Source: CBDFKJ01 sp965248805
GTDB taxonomy: Bacteria > Pseudomonadota > Alphaproteobacteria > UBA6615
Length of the DNA stretch: 64,000 bases
NCBI GenBank assembly: GCA_965248805.1
Contig: CBDFKJ010000008.1
Location: 248,001-312,000, forward strand
Direction: 5' to 3'
Shown here: positions 1 through 8,574 of the stretch, piece after piece
Layout: each line of letters starts with the position of its first letter
Numbering within the stretch: the first letter of the stretch is position 1
Notes under the pieces: model-generated
The model's input: the letters and a program-made list of their open reading frames with translations, nothing else
What the model was told of the DNA's origin: nothing
The model's database searches: none
Translations under genes and position numbers: made by a program

Positions 1-56
1 CGCCTGGCGGCGGCGGTGAGCGCGTCGCGTTCGCTGTCGGTGAGGGTCTGGGTCAT
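1..56 (-). CDS. Partial divergent gene at window edge (N terminus only)
   Basis: The first 56 bases read on the minus strand as an open frame starting with ATG at 56. It encodes MTQTLTDSERDALTAAARR and runs off the window. A GGAGG ribosome binding site sits five bases upstream of the ATG, which supports a real start. The gene is divergent from the prophage late operon, so the ~100 bases between them probably hold promoters for both. The peptide is too short to identify. Confidence 0.5.
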   Translation of the reverse strand, partial: MTQTLTDSERDALTAAAR

Positions 57-157
57 GGGTTCCTCCGTTCGATTGCGAGGTCATACACGCTCTGTTCCGG
101 CCCGAGTTCAAGCGCTTAAGTTAATGAATCAAATAGATTATTCGAGGTTCCACGGGC

Positions 158-694
158 ATGGGCGTATCGCTGCGGGAATACGCGCGCCGGCGCGGTGTGA
201 GCCATGTCGCGGTGATGAAGGCGATCCGCGCGGGCCGTCTCACGCCCGAGCCCGACGGCACCCTCGATCCGGCCAAGGCCGACACCCAATGGGACGCCAA
301 CACCGACCCGGCGCGATCGCCCGAGGGCGCGTCGCCTGAGCCGCCGCCGGCTGAGCCGCCCCACGCGGAACGGACGCCCGCATCCGAGCCGGCAACGCAG
401 GGGGGCGCCAGCTTCACCCAGGCGCGCACCGCGCACGAGATCGCCAAGGCGCAGCGGGCGCGCATCCAGGTGCAGCGCCTGCGCGAGGAGGTGGTCGACC
501 GGGCGCAGGCGACCGCCGAGGTGTTCCGGCTCGCACGGCGCGAGCGCGACGCCTGGGTCAACTGGCCGGCCCGCGTCGCCGCCCTGATGGCGGCCGATCT
601 CGGGGTCGAGCCCCACACCATGCAGAAGGTCCTGGAGGCCCATGTCCGAGAGCATCTCAATGAGCTCGCCGAGATCCGGCCCGACCTTCGCTGA
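158..694 (+). CDS. Phage terminase small subunit (Nu1-like, HTH)
   Basis: This 178-residue protein opens the prophage packaging module. Residues 6-28 (REYARRRGVSHVAVMKAIRAG) form a helix-turn-helix of the kind used by lambda Nu1-type small terminases to bind cos/pac DNA. A Pro/Glu/Ala-rich linker (about 40-80) and a basic helical region (about 95-130, AQRARIQVQRLREEV) follow. The C-terminal end (HVREHLNELAEIRPDL) would contact the large subunit. Its 3' end overlaps the large terminase start by about 50 bases, so the two are translationally linked. ATG 158 follows a GAGG motif. The function is assigned from the HTH, the size and the position directly before GpA. Confidence 0.85.
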   Translation: MGVSLREYARRRGVSHVAVMKAIRAGRLTPEPDGTLDPAKADTQWDANTDPARSPEGASPEPPPAEPPHAERTPASEPATQGGASFTQARTAHEIAKAQRARIQVQRLREEVVDRAQATAEVFRLARRERDAWVNWPARVAALMAADLGVEPHTMQKVLEAHVREHLNELAEIRPDLR

Positions 695-2642
695 AGGCTC
701 CGCCGAGCCCTTCGCCGGCATGGACGACATCGTCCGTGCCTGGCGCGACGGTCTGACACCGGACCCGCTGCTCTCCGTCTCGGAATGGTCGGAGAAGCAC
801 CGCATGCTGGCGGCGCGGGCCTCGGCCGAGCCGGGGCGCTACCGCATCGCGCGCACGCCCTACATGCGCGCCATCATGGACGCGCTGTCGCCGGCCGATC
901 CGGCGCGCCGCGTGGTATTCATGAAGGCGGCGCAGGTCGGCGCCACAGAGGGAGCCAATAACTTCATCGGCTTCGTCATCCACCAGGCGCCGGGGCCGAT
1001 GCTGGCGGTCCAGCCGACGGTGGAGCTGGCCAAGCGCAACTCGCGCCAGCGCATCGATCCGCTGATCGAGGAGAGCGCGGCGCTAAGGGGTTTGGTCCGG
1101 CCGGCGCGGTCGAGGGATTCCGGCAACACCATGCTGTCGAAGGAGTTCGCCGGCGGCATCCTGATCATGACCGGCGCCAACTCGGCGGTGGGGCTGCGCT
1201 CGATCCCGGCCCGCTACATCCTCCTGGACGAGGTCGACGCCTATCCGGCCTCGGCCGACGAGGAAGGCGATCCGGTAACCCTCGCCGAGGCGCGCTCGCT
1301 CACCTTCGCCCACTGGCGCAAGGTGCTCTTGATTTCGACGCCGACGGTGAAGGGCTTCTCGCGCATCGAGCGCGAATACGAGGCCTCGGACCAGCGGCGG
1401 TATTTCGTGCCATGCCCCCATTGCGGGCACGCACAGGTGCTGGTCTTCGAGCGGCTCCGCTGGGAGAAGGGCAAACCGGAGACGGCGGCCTACCACTGCG
1501 CATCCTGCGAGACGCCGATCGCCGAGCATCACAAGACGGCGATGCTGGCGGCCGGTGTTTGGCGGGCGACCGGAACGGCGGCCGATCCGTCGACCATCGG
1601 GTTCCACCTGTCGGCGCTCTACTCGCCGGTCGGCTGGCTGTCATGGGAGGCCATCGCCCGCGCCTGGGTGGCGGCACAGGGCTCGGATGAAGCGATCCGC
1701 GCCTTTCGCAACACCATTCTCGGCGAAACCTGGGTCGAGAGCGGCGAGGCGCCGGACTGGCAGCGGCTCTACGACCGCCGGGAACGCTGGCCCGCGGGCA
1801 CGGTGCCGAAGGACGGGCTGTTCCTGACCGCCGGCGCCGATATTCAGAAGGACCGCATCGAGGTCGACGTCTGGGCTTGGGGCCGCGGCCTCGAGAGCTG
1901 GCTGATCGACCACATCGTCATCGAGGGCGGGCCCGAGCGCACCGAGCCCTGGGCTGCGCTCGACCGGCTGCTCTCACAGGTCTGGCCGCACGAGGGAGGC
2001 ACCGCGCTGGGCTTGGCGAAGCTCGCCATCGACACCGGCTACGAGCCGACCGCCGTCTACGGCTGGGCGCGGCGCGCCGGGGTCGCGCAGGTCGCGCCGG
2101 TCAAAGGCGCCGACGGCTTCAACCGGTCGAGCCCGGTTTCCGGTCCGACCTATGTGGACGCGTCCGACGGCGGCAGGCGGCTGCGCCGCGGCGCGCGGCT
2201 GTGGACCGTGGCCGTGTCGACCTTCAAGGCCGAGACCTACCGGTTCCTGCGGCTGGAACGGCCGACCGACGAGGAGCGCGCCGAAGGCAAACCGTATCCG
2301 CCCGGCAGCGTGCATTTGCCGCACTGGGTCGAAGACGAATGGCTCAAGCAGTTCGTCGCCGAGCAGCTGGTGACAGTGCGCACACGGCGCGGCTTCGCCC
2401 GGCTCGAATGGCAGAAGCTGCGCGAGCGCAACGAGGCGCTCGATTGCCGGGTCTATGCCCGGGCCGCCGCCTGGATCGCCGGCGCGGATCGCTTTCCGGA
2501 GCGCCGCTGGCGGCGCATGGAAGCCGCGCTCGCCAATGAGCCCGGCCCCGAACGGGCCGGCACGAAGGACGCGGCGGCATCGGATCCGGGCTCCCGGCCG
2601 GCGGGGCGCCGGCGCGTGACCCGCAGCAAGTGGATGGGCTGA
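642..2642 (+). CDS. Phage terminase large subunit (GpA family)
   Basis: This 666-residue packaging ATPase/nuclease belongs to the lambda gpA type. A deviant Walker A lies at about residues 95-104 (KAAQVGATEG) and a Walker B at about 193-201 (ILLDEVDAY). A CPHC...CASC zinc knuckle sits at about 257-290, as in gpA proteins. The nuclease half starts near residue 398 (AGADIQKDRIEVDVW). The protein pumps DNA into the prohead and cuts at the packaging site together with the small subunit. ATG 642 is preceded by GGAGG three bases upstream. ATG 660 or ATG 720 are alternative starts. The length is normal for the family and no lesion is seen. Confidence 0.96.
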   Translation: MSESISMSSPRSGPTFAEGSAEPFAGMDDIVRAWRDGLTPDPLLSVSEWSEKHRMLAARASAEPGRYRIARTPYMRAIMDALSPADPARRVVFMKAAQVGATEGANNFIGFVIHQAPGPMLAVQPTVELAKRNSRQRIDPLIEESAALRGLVRPARSRDSGNTMLSKEFAGGILIMTGANSAVGLRSIPARYILLDEVDAYPASADEEGDPVTLAEARSLTFAHWRKVLLISTPTVKGFSRIEREYEASDQRRYFVPCPHCGHAQVLVFERLRWEKGKPETAAYHCASCETPIAEHHKTAMLAAGVWRATGTAADPSTIGFHLSALYSPVGWLSWEAIARAWVAAQGSDEAIRAFRNTILGETWVESGEAPDWQRLYDRRERWPAGTVPKDGLFLTAGADIQKDRIEVDVWAWGRGLESWLIDHIVIEGGPERTEPWAALDRLLSQVWPHEGGTALGLAKLAIDTGYEPTAVYGWARRAGVAQVAPVKGADGFNRSSPVSGPTYVDASDGGRRLRRGARLWTVAVSTFKAETYRFLRLERPTDEERAEGKPYPPGSVHLPHWVEDEWLKQFVAEQLVTVRTRRGFARLEWQKLRERNEALDCRVYARAAAWIAGADRFPERRWRRMEAALANEPGPERAGTKDAAASDPGSRPAGRRRVTRSKWMG

Positions 2643-2645
2643 GAC

Positions 2646-2858
2646 ATGACGGACATGACGTACACCGAAGATCAGGCGCGGGCGCTGCGCGAGGCGCTGA
2701 CCTCGGGCGTGCTCACCGTCAGCTATGACGGCAAGAGCGTCACCTACCGCTCGGTGGACGAGATCAAGACGGCGCTCGCCGAGATCGAGAACGCCCGCGC
2801 CCGCGACGCCGGCAGGCAGGTGCGCCAGATCCGCATCGTCAGCAACAAGGGGTTTTGA
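2646..2858 (+). CDS. gpW-like head-to-tail joining protein
   Basis: This 70-residue protein has the size and position of lambda gpW, between the large terminase and the portal. The N-terminal helix (YTEDQARALREALTSG) is followed by a beta hairpin (TVSYDGKSVTYRSVDE) and a second helix (IKTALAEIENARAR). This is the helix-hairpin-helix layout of the gpW family. gpW plugs the portal so that DNA stays in and the head can accept the connector. The gene starts 3 bases after the terminase stop and its TGA lies immediately before the portal ATG. Confidence 0.9.
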   Translation: MTDMTYTEDQARALREALTSGVLTVSYDGKSVTYRSVDEIKTALAEIENARARDAGRQVRQIRIVSNKGF

Positions 2859-2860
2859 GC

Positions 2861-4462
2861 ATGCGTTTCTTCGCCCGCCGAAGCAATCTTCGCGAAGGCG
2901 GGGGCTGGTTCGCACGCACCGCCTCCTCCTGGCGCGCGCTCCGCACCGGCGCAGGTCCATCCCGCCGGCCGATCCACGAGGCCGCGGGCTCGGGACGGCG
3001 CTCGCTGGCCTGGCGGCCGGGCAACCCCGGCGCGCTGGCGACGACCTTTGCCACCGGCCACGACCTCCGGGTCAAGTCGCGCGATCTGGTGCGCCGCAAC
3101 GCCTGGGCCGGCAGCGCGGTCGACGCCTTCGTCACCAACTGCATCGGCACCGGCATCAAGCCCCAGTCGATCACGACGGACGCGGCGTTCCGCGAAGCCG
3201 TGCATGCGCTCTGGTGGGATTGGTGCGCGGAGGCCGACGCCGACGGCGTCACCGACTTCTACGGCCTCCAGGCGCTCGCCTGCCGGGCCATGCTGGAGGG
3301 CGGCGAATGTTTCGTGCGCTTGAGGGTGCGCCGGCCCGAGGACGGTCTCGCGGTGCCGCTGCAGATCCAGCTCTTGGAGGCCGAGCATGTGCCGCTCACC
3401 TTCAACACGACATTGCCGAGCGGCAACCTGGTGCGGGGCGGCATCGAGTTCGACCGGTTGGGACGAAGGGTCGCCTACCACCTGACCCGCGTCCATCCCG
3501 GCGATCCGGCGATGCGGCCCCGCGACCACGACCTGGTGCGGGTGCCGGCGGACCGCATCGCCCACCTCTTCCGGCCGCTCCGTCCCGGGCAGATCCGGGG
3601 CGAGCCCTGGCTCGCCCGGGCGCTGGTCAAGCTCGACGAGCTCGACCAATACGACGACGCGGCGCTGGTCAAGGCCAAGGTCGCGGCGCTCTTTACCGGG
3701 TTCGTCGTCTCGCCCGATCCCGAGGACGCCGTCATGGGCGGCGACGAGCCGGACGAGGACGGTGTCGTCGAAGCCAGCCTCGAGCCCGGCACCATGCAGC
3801 GGCTGAGGCCCGGCCAGGATGTGCGTTTCGCCGAACCGGCCGACGCCGGGTCGAGCTATGAGGGGTTCTTCCGCAATCAGCTGCGCGCCGTCGCCACCGC
3901 CGCCGGCGTCACCTACGAGCAGCTGAGCGGCGATCTGACGCAAGTCAACTATTCCTCGATCCGCGCCGGGCTGCTCGAGTTCCGCCGGCGCTGCGAGACC
4001 ATCCAGCACGCCGTGGTGGTCCACCAGCTGTGCCGGCCGGTGTGGCGCGAGTGGATGTCGACGGCGGTGCTCGCCGGCGCCCTGGAAGCACCCGGGTTCG
4101 CGGCCGACCCGGCTCGGTATCTCACCGCCAAGTGGATCCCGCAGGGCTGGCAATGGGTCGATCCCGAGAAGGAGTTCAAGGCGGTGGTGCTGGCCATTCG
4201 GGCCGGTCTCATGAGCCGGTCGGAGGCGATCTCGGCCTTCGGCTACGACGCCGAGGAGATCGACCGCGAGATCGCCGCCGACAACGCCCGCGCCGATGCG
4301 CTGGGCCTGGTGCTCGATAGCGATCCGCGCAGGGTCGCGCGCACCGGCGCCGCCCAGCCGGACGCCGAGTCCGGCGCGGAGCGAGAACGGGACGAACAGA
4401 TCGAACGGGAACCCGACAGCGGGGAGAACGAACCCATGAACGAGATGAGGAGGCCGGCATGA
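2861..4462 (+). CDS. Phage portal protein (lambda gpB family)
   Basis: This 533-residue portal forms the dodecameric ring through which DNA enters the head. Family features include SRDLVRRNAWAGSAVDAFVTNCIGTGI near residues 70-95, FFRNQLRAVATAAGV, and YEQLSGDLTQVNYSS near residue 350. The acidic, disordered C terminus (EREREPDSGENEP) is typical. I place the start at ATG 2861, just after the gpW stop. A TTG six bases upstream is in frame but less likely. The last bases overlap the S49 protease start (ATGA-type coupling), which matches the lambda B-C order. Confidence 0.95.
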   Translation: MRFFARRSNLREGGGWFARTASSWRALRTGAGPSRRPIHEAAGSGRRSLAWRPGNPGALATTFATGHDLRVKSRDLVRRNAWAGSAVDAFVTNCIGTGIKPQSITTDAAFREAVHALWWDWCAEADADGVTDFYGLQALACRAMLEGGECFVRLRVRRPEDGLAVPLQIQLLEAEHVPLTFNTTLPSGNLVRGGIEFDRLGRRVAYHLTRVHPGDPAMRPRDHDLVRVPADRIAHLFRPLRPGQIRGEPWLARALVKLDELDQYDDAALVKAKVAALFTGFVVSPDPEDAVMGGDEPDEDGVVEASLEPGTMQRLRPGQDVRFAEPADAGSSYEGFFRNQLRAVATAAGVTYEQLSGDLTQVNYSSIRAGLLEFRRRCETIQHAVVVHQLCRPVWREWMSTAVLAGALEAPGFAADPARYLTAKWIPQGWQWVDPEKEFKAVVLAIRAGLMSRSEAISAFGYDAEEIDREIAADNARADALGLVLDSDPRRVARTGAAQPDAESGAERERDEQIEREPDSGENEPMNEMRRPA

Positions 4463-5835
4463 CCATGCTGCCCCATATCGCGAGCCGGGTGCTGGACACG
4501 CCGCTGGTGATCGGCCAGGCGAAGCTCGAGGCGATCCTCGCCGTGATCGGTCCGCGCATCGGTATCGAGGCTCCTGCCTCCGGCATGTTGGGGATGATTC
4601 CCAATCGCGAAAGCCTGCCGGCGCCCGCCGTCATGGACGGTGCCGGCCGCCGCCACGGTGCCTACCTGGTGACGCCCGAGGGCATCGCCGTCATCCCGGT
4701 GTTCGGCACGCTCGTCAAGCGGGCCGGCGCCATCGAGGCGGCCTCGGGCCTGACCTCCTACGGTCATCTCGAGGACCGGATCATGGACGCCGCGACCGAC
4801 CCGGCGGTGCGCGCCATCCTGCTCGACATCGACAGCCCGGGCGGTGAGGCCGCCGGTGTGTTCGATCTTTCCGACCTCGTCCACGAGGCGCGCAGCCTCA
4901 AGCCGGTCTGGGCGGTCGCCGACGAGGAGGCGTTTTCCGGCGCCTATGCGATCGCCAGCGCCGCCGAGCGACTGTTCGTGCCGCGCACCGGAGGCTTGGG
5001 CTCGATCGGCGTCGTCGCCGTCCATGTCGACCGCTCCGCGCGCGACGCCATGGAAGGGTTCCGGACCACCACCGTCTATGCCGGCGTCCGAAAGAACGAT
5101 TTCAACCCGCACGAGACCCTGAAGGACGGTGCGCGCCGGACGCTGCAGGTCGAGGTCGACCGCGTCTACGCGCTCTTCGTCGACACCGTGGCCCGCAACC
5201 GCGGCCTGACTGCCGAGGCCGTTCGCGCCACCGAGGCCCGGCTCTTCTTCGGCGAAGACGCCGTCCGCGCCGGGCTCGCCGATGAGGTCGGCACCCTGCG
5301 CGACGCTCTGGCGGCGCTCGCCGCCAACCTCGCCGCACCGCGATCGATCATCGCCGCGCCGGCCGTTCTGCGGGGCCCGGCATCCCACCAGCCAAGCAAC
5401 CGAAAGGAGCACGTCATGAACGACGATACCGTCATCGAAACCACAAATGCCGACGGCACGGCGCCGCCGCAACTGGAGTTAGCCGAAACGCCGCCCACTC
5501 CCGAGGTCGCGGCGAAGCCCGAGCCGACGACCGCCGAGGTGGTCGACCTCGATGCGGTCCGGGCCGAAGCGCGCGGCGAGGGTGCGGCCGAGGCCGGGCT
5601 CATCGCCGAGCTCTGCACGCTGGCCGGCATGCCCGAACGCACCGTCGACATGCTCGCCAAGGGGCTCTCGGCCGACGCCGTGCGCCGGGAACTACTGAAC
5701 TTGAAGGCGGGCGCGGACGCCGAGGTGCACAACCATGTGCTCCCCGGCACAGGGACCGGCGCTCCCGCCAGTCTTGACGACAATCCGGTGGTGCGGGCGG
5801 CGACCGCCCGGGCTGCCGCAGCAAAGGAGGTCTGA
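4459..5835 (+). CDS. Phage S49-family head maturation protease (lambda gpC-like)
   Basis: This 458-residue SppA-type serine peptidase matures the prohead. The fold is seen in PEGIAVIPVFGTLVKR (about 74-90), ILLDIDSPGGEAAGVFDL (about 117-135) and DEEAFSGAYAIASAAERL, where the Ser of FSGAY (about residue 160) is the expected nucleophile. A Lys of the segment VYAGVRKNDFNPHE (about 210) lies where gpC proteins carry a conserved Lys. From about residue 320 the protein changes to an acidic, Ala/Glu-rich tail. That tail is also read as a separate scaffold from an internal start at 5416. Start 4459 overlaps the portal stop. Confidence 0.93.
   Translation: MTMLPHIASRVLDTPLVIGQAKLEAILAVIGPRIGIEAPASGMLGMIPNRESLPAPAVMDGAGRRHGAYLVTPEGIAVIPVFGTLVKRAGAIEAASGLTSYGHLEDRIMDAATDPAVRAILLDIDSPGGEAAGVFDLSDLVHEARSLKPVWAVADEEAFSGAYAIASAAERLFVPRTGGLGSIGVVAVHVDRSARDAMEGFRTTTVYAGVRKNDFNPHETLKDGARRTLQVEVDRVYALFVDTVARNRGLTAEAVRATEARLFFGEDAVRAGLADEVGTLRDALAALAANLAAPRSIIAAPAVLRGPASHQPSNRKEHVMNDDTVIETTNADGTAPPQLELAETPPTPEVAAKPEPTTAEVVDLDAVRAEARGEGAAEAGLIAELCTLAGMPERTVDMLAKGLSADAVRRELLNLKAGADAEVHNHVLPGTGTGAPASLDDNPVVRAATARAAAAKEV
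5416..5835 (+). CDS. Nested capsid scaffold protein (lambda Nu3-like), in-frame internal start
   Basis: Inside the protease gene, in the same frame, ATG 5416 is preceded by AAAGGAG seven bases upstream. That is one of the best ribosome binding sites in the module and would be pointless inside a coding region otherwise. The 139-residue product is acidic and helical (VVDLDAVRAEARGEGAAEAGLIAEL, then MLAKGLSADAVRRELLNLKAG). This matches the composition of tailed-phage scaffolds. Lambda produces Nu3 from an internal start in gene C in the same way. Function is inferred from that precedent and from position just upstream of decoration and capsid genes. Confidence 0.75.
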   Translation: MNDDTVIETTNADGTAPPQLELAETPPTPEVAAKPEPTTAEVVDLDAVRAEARGEGAAEAGLIAELCTLAGMPERTVDMLAKGLSADAVRRELLNLKAGADAEVHNHVLPGTGTGAPASLDDNPVVRAATARAAAAKEV

Positions 5836-5838
5836 TCC

Positions 5839-6507
5839 ATGAACGCTTACTCTGAGTCCACTTACCTCGGCGATGTCCTCAAATACGAGGCGCCGAACCT
5901 CTACAGCCGCGACACGGTAACGGTTCTTGCGGGAAGCGGCGCCGAGCGCATCCTTATGGCCGGCGCGGTCATCGCCGCGCGAAGCCGCTCCGAGGTCACG
6001 GTGACCGCCGGTGACGGCAACACCGGCGACGGTGAGGCCACGCTCGCCGATCCGGCGCTCGGGGCTAAGGCCGAAGCCGGCATCTACCGGCTCGCCTGCA
6101 TCACGGCGGGTGCGGCCGGCACCTTCCAGGTGCTGAGCCCGAAGGGCTACGTGCTTCCCGACCTCACGGTCGGCACCGCCTATGAGGGCGATCATCTCAA
6201 CCTCACCGTCGCCGACGGCGCCGCCGACTTCGTCGCGGGCGATACGTTCGCGATCGAGGTATCGGGCGACGGCAAGGCGGTCGCGCTCGATGCGGCGGCC
6301 GTCGACGGCACCGCCGAGGCCATCGGCATCGTTGCCTTCGACGTGACCGCGCCGGACGGAACCGACACGGAAGTCACGGCGATCCTGCGCGACGCCGTCC
6401 TCGCCGACCGGGCGATCGTCTGGCCCGACGGCATCAACGAGGCCGCCAAGGCGGCCGCGATCGCCGACCTCGAGGCCCGCGGCATCCTCGTCCGCAAGGC
6501 CGCCTGA
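5839..6507 (+). CDS. Head decoration protein (gpD family) with an inserted domain
   Basis: This 222-residue protein starts with NAYSESTYLGDVLKYEAPN, typical of HDPD/gpD decoration proteins that stabilise the capsid as trimers. It is about twice the usual 110-130 residues. After the first gpD strands (GAVIAARSR, about 47) comes a Gly/Ala/Thr-rich block of roughly 80 residues (TVTAGDGNTGDGEATL to GDTFAIEVSG). gpD-like sequence resumes with IGIVAFDVTAPDGTDTEVTAILRDAVLADRA near the C terminus. ATG 5839 has a strong AAAGGAGG site upstream. The inserted block may be a surface-exposed domain on the virion. Confidence 0.85.
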   Translation: MNAYSESTYLGDVLKYEAPNLYSRDTVTVLAGSGAERILMAGAVIAARSRSEVTVTAGDGNTGDGEATLADPALGAKAEAGIYRLACITAGAAGTFQVLSPKGYVLPDLTVGTAYEGDHLNLTVADGAADFVAGDTFAIEVSGDGKAVALDAAAVDGTAEAIGIVAFDVTAPDGTDTEVTAILRDAVLADRAIVWPDGINEAAKAAAIADLEARGILVRKAA

Positions 6508-6578
6508 GCCCCACTCTCCACCCCAATCGCAACTCTGACTGATCGGCCCGGTTTTGCCGGCGCCGGAGGAGCTTTTCC

Positions 6579-7589
6579 ATGCCCATGAACAATCCCTTCG
6601 ATACCCCCGCCTTCCACGTGACGGCGCTGACCGCGGCCATCAACATCCTGCCCAACAGCTATGGACGGCTCGAACGCATGATGCTGATGCCGCCCCGGCC
6701 GGTGCGCTTCCGCCAGATCGCCGTCGAGGAGAAGAACGGGGTTCTGAACCTGCTTCCGACCCTCCCCATAGGCTCGCCCGGCACCGTCGGCGAGCGCGGC
6801 AAACGCAAGCTCCGCAGCTTCAACATCCCACATATCCCCCACGACGACGTGGTGTTGCCCGAGGAAGTCCAGGGTATTCGCGCCTTCGGCTCGGAGAACG
6901 AGTCCCAGGCGCTGGCCGACGTCATGGCCGATCACCTCCAGTCGATGCGCAACAAGCATGCGATCACGCTGGAGCATTTGCGCATGGGGGCGCTCAAGGG
7001 GGTGATCCTCGATGCCGACGGCTCGGCCCTCTACGACCTCTATGCCGAGTTCGGCATCGAGGCGAAGACCGTCGCCTTCGGCCTTGACGACGACGACACC
7101 GACGTCAAGGGCCGGTGCATCTCGGTGCTGCGCCATATCGAGGACAATCTGCGCGGCGAGTTCATGACCCGGGTTCATGCCCTGGTCAGCCCGGAGTTCT
7201 TCGATGCGCTCACCAGTCACCCGAAGGTCGAGAAGGCTTATGAGCGCTGGATGGAAGGGGCGGCACTCCGCGACGATTTGCGCGCGGGCTTCACCTTCGG
7301 CGGCATCGCCTTCGAGGAGTACCGCGGCCAGGCCACCGACCCGGACGGCGTCGTGCGGCGCTTCATTGCCGAGAACGAGGGCCACGCCTTCCCGCTCGGC
7401 ACCGTCGAGACCTTCGCGTCCTACTTCGCGCCGGCCGACTTCAACGAGACCGCCAACACCCTCGGCCAGCAGCTCTACGCCAAGCAGGAGCCGCGCAAGT
7501 TCGAACGCGGCACCGATCTGCATACCCAATCCAACCCGCTGCCCATGTGCCATCGCCCGGGCGTGCTGGTGAAGCTGACGGCCGAGTGA
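6579..7589 (+). CDS. Major capsid protein (gpE family)
   Basis: This 336-residue protein matches the Phage_cap_E family in length and layout. The N terminus reads MNNPFDTPAFHVTALTAAI and leads into LPNSYGRLERMMLM. A loop with LRSFNIPHIPHDDVVLPEEVQGIRAFG follows, then the conserved C-terminal region FASYFAPADFNETANTLGQ. The product forms the HK97-fold shell. ATG 6579 follows GGAGGAG, and the 70-base gap from the decoration gene carries no gene. No lesion is visible. Confidence 0.96.
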   Translation: MPMNNPFDTPAFHVTALTAAINILPNSYGRLERMMLMPPRPVRFRQIAVEEKNGVLNLLPTLPIGSPGTVGERGKRKLRSFNIPHIPHDDVVLPEEVQGIRAFGSENESQALADVMADHLQSMRNKHAITLEHLRMGALKGVILDADGSALYDLYAEFGIEAKTVAFGLDDDDTDVKGRCISVLRHIEDNLRGEFMTRVHALVSPEFFDALTSHPKVEKAYERWMEGAALRDDLRAGFTFGGIAFEEYRGQATDPDGVVRRFIAENEGHAFPLGTVETFASYFAPADFNETANTLGQQLYAKQEPRKFERGTDLHTQSNPLPMCHRPGVLVKLTAE

Positions 7590-7590
7590 G

Positions 7591-7914
7591 GTGACGGCTC
7601 CGTTCGCCGCCGCGGTCGATGACTGCTTCCGCCATCTCGGCCGCGACGCCGTCTATACGGCCGACGGCGGTGAGCCCGTCACGGTCCGGGTGATCGCCAA
7701 ACGCCCGGACGAGATCGTCGGCCTCGGCGAGACCCGTATACACGCCGGCACCACGCTGTTCGATGTGCGGGTCTCGGAGATCGCCGAGCCGCGGCCCGGC
7801 GACCGGCTGAGCGTCGGCGGCAATGATTACCTCGTCCAGGGCGAGCCGGTCGGCGATACCGAGCGGCTGGTCTGGACGCTCGAGGCCTGCCCGGCGGGGG
7901 CCAGTCCCGCATGA
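7591..7914 (+). CDS. Phage head-tail joining protein (FII-like position)
   Basis: This 107-residue protein starts with GTG, one base after the capsid stop. It is beta-rich (GGEPVTVRVIAKRPDE, then RPGDRLSVGGNDYLVQGEPV). The motif in which a field is defined and then re-read (GDRLSVGGxxYLV) is common in head-tail joining and tail-completion proteins of siphoviruses. Its stop overlaps the next start. The role is inferred mainly from position between capsid and tail genes. Confidence 0.7.
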   Translation: MTAPFAAAVDDCFRHLGRDAVYTADGGEPVTVRVIAKRPDEIVGLGETRIHAGTTLFDVRVSEIAEPRPGDRLSVGGNDYLVQGEPVGDTERLVWTLEACPAGASPA

Positions 7915-8570
7915 AGCTCACCGCCACCATGGTCGGCTCGCTGAAGGCCGACATGCAGGCCGAGCTGCGCCGTATCGAGCGCGCGGTGCCGGACGGCGTG
8001 AAAGCCGCCGGCGACGGTCTCAAGGGGAGCTTGCGCAAGCAGGTGGTCGCCGCCGGTCTTGGCGCGCGGCTGTCGCGCACCTGGCGCGGCAAGACCTATG
8101 TCAACAAGGGCCATGACGCCGCAAGCCTGGTCTGGTCGAAGGCGCCGCAGATCGCGTTGGCCTTCGACGAGGGCGTCGTGATCAAGGGCAAGGGCGGCAA
8201 TTGGCTCGCCATTCCGACGCCGGCGGCGCCGAAGCGCGGTGTGGGCGGAAAGCGCATCACGCCGGCCACCTTCCCGACTGCCCGCCACGGGCCGCTTCGC
8301 ATGGTCCGCCGGTCGGGCCGTGCGGCGCTGCTGGTGGTCGACGGCGTGCGGGTGAGCGCCCAGACCGGGCGGGTGGGCCGGCGCGCCAAGGGCGGCGGGC
8401 GCACCAAATCGGGCAGCTTCAAACAAGGCATCGCCACGGTCGCGATGTTCGTGCTGGCGCCGCGGGTGAAGCTGAAGAAGCGGCTCAATGTCGCCGGCGC
8501 CGCCGGTAGTTGGGCACGCAGGTTGCCGAGACTGATCGGCCGGCAGGTGCGGGCAACGGCACGACGGTGA
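7911..8570 (+). CDS. Phage tail-completion protein, DUF6441-like (gpZ position)
   Basis: This basic 219-residue protein begins MKLTATMVGSLKADMQAELRRIERA and overlaps the previous stop by 4 bases. It has repeated Arg/Lys patches (GLGARLSRTWRGKTYVNKG, RVGRRAKGGGRTKSG). It ends in a strongly basic tail (RRLPRLIGRQVRATARR). Proteins of this type sit between head-tail joining and tail terminator genes and are often annotated DUF6441. The sequence looks intact. The exact virion role is inferred from position. Confidence 0.65.
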   Translation: MKLTATMVGSLKADMQAELRRIERAVPDGVKAAGDGLKGSLRKQVVAAGLGARLSRTWRGKTYVNKGHDAASLVWSKAPQIALAFDEGVVIKGKGGNWLAIPTPAAPKRGVGGKRITPATFPTARHGPLRMVRRSGRAALLVVDGVRVSAQTGRVGRRAKGGGRTKSGSFKQGIATVAMFVLAPRVKLKKRLNVAGAAGSWARRLPRLIGRQVRATARR

Positions 8571-8574
8571 CGCC

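Noticed and set aside
2744..4153. Long antisense frame over the portal gene
   Set aside because: It is the complement of a conserved portal gene. No ribosome binding site or homologous sequence supports it.
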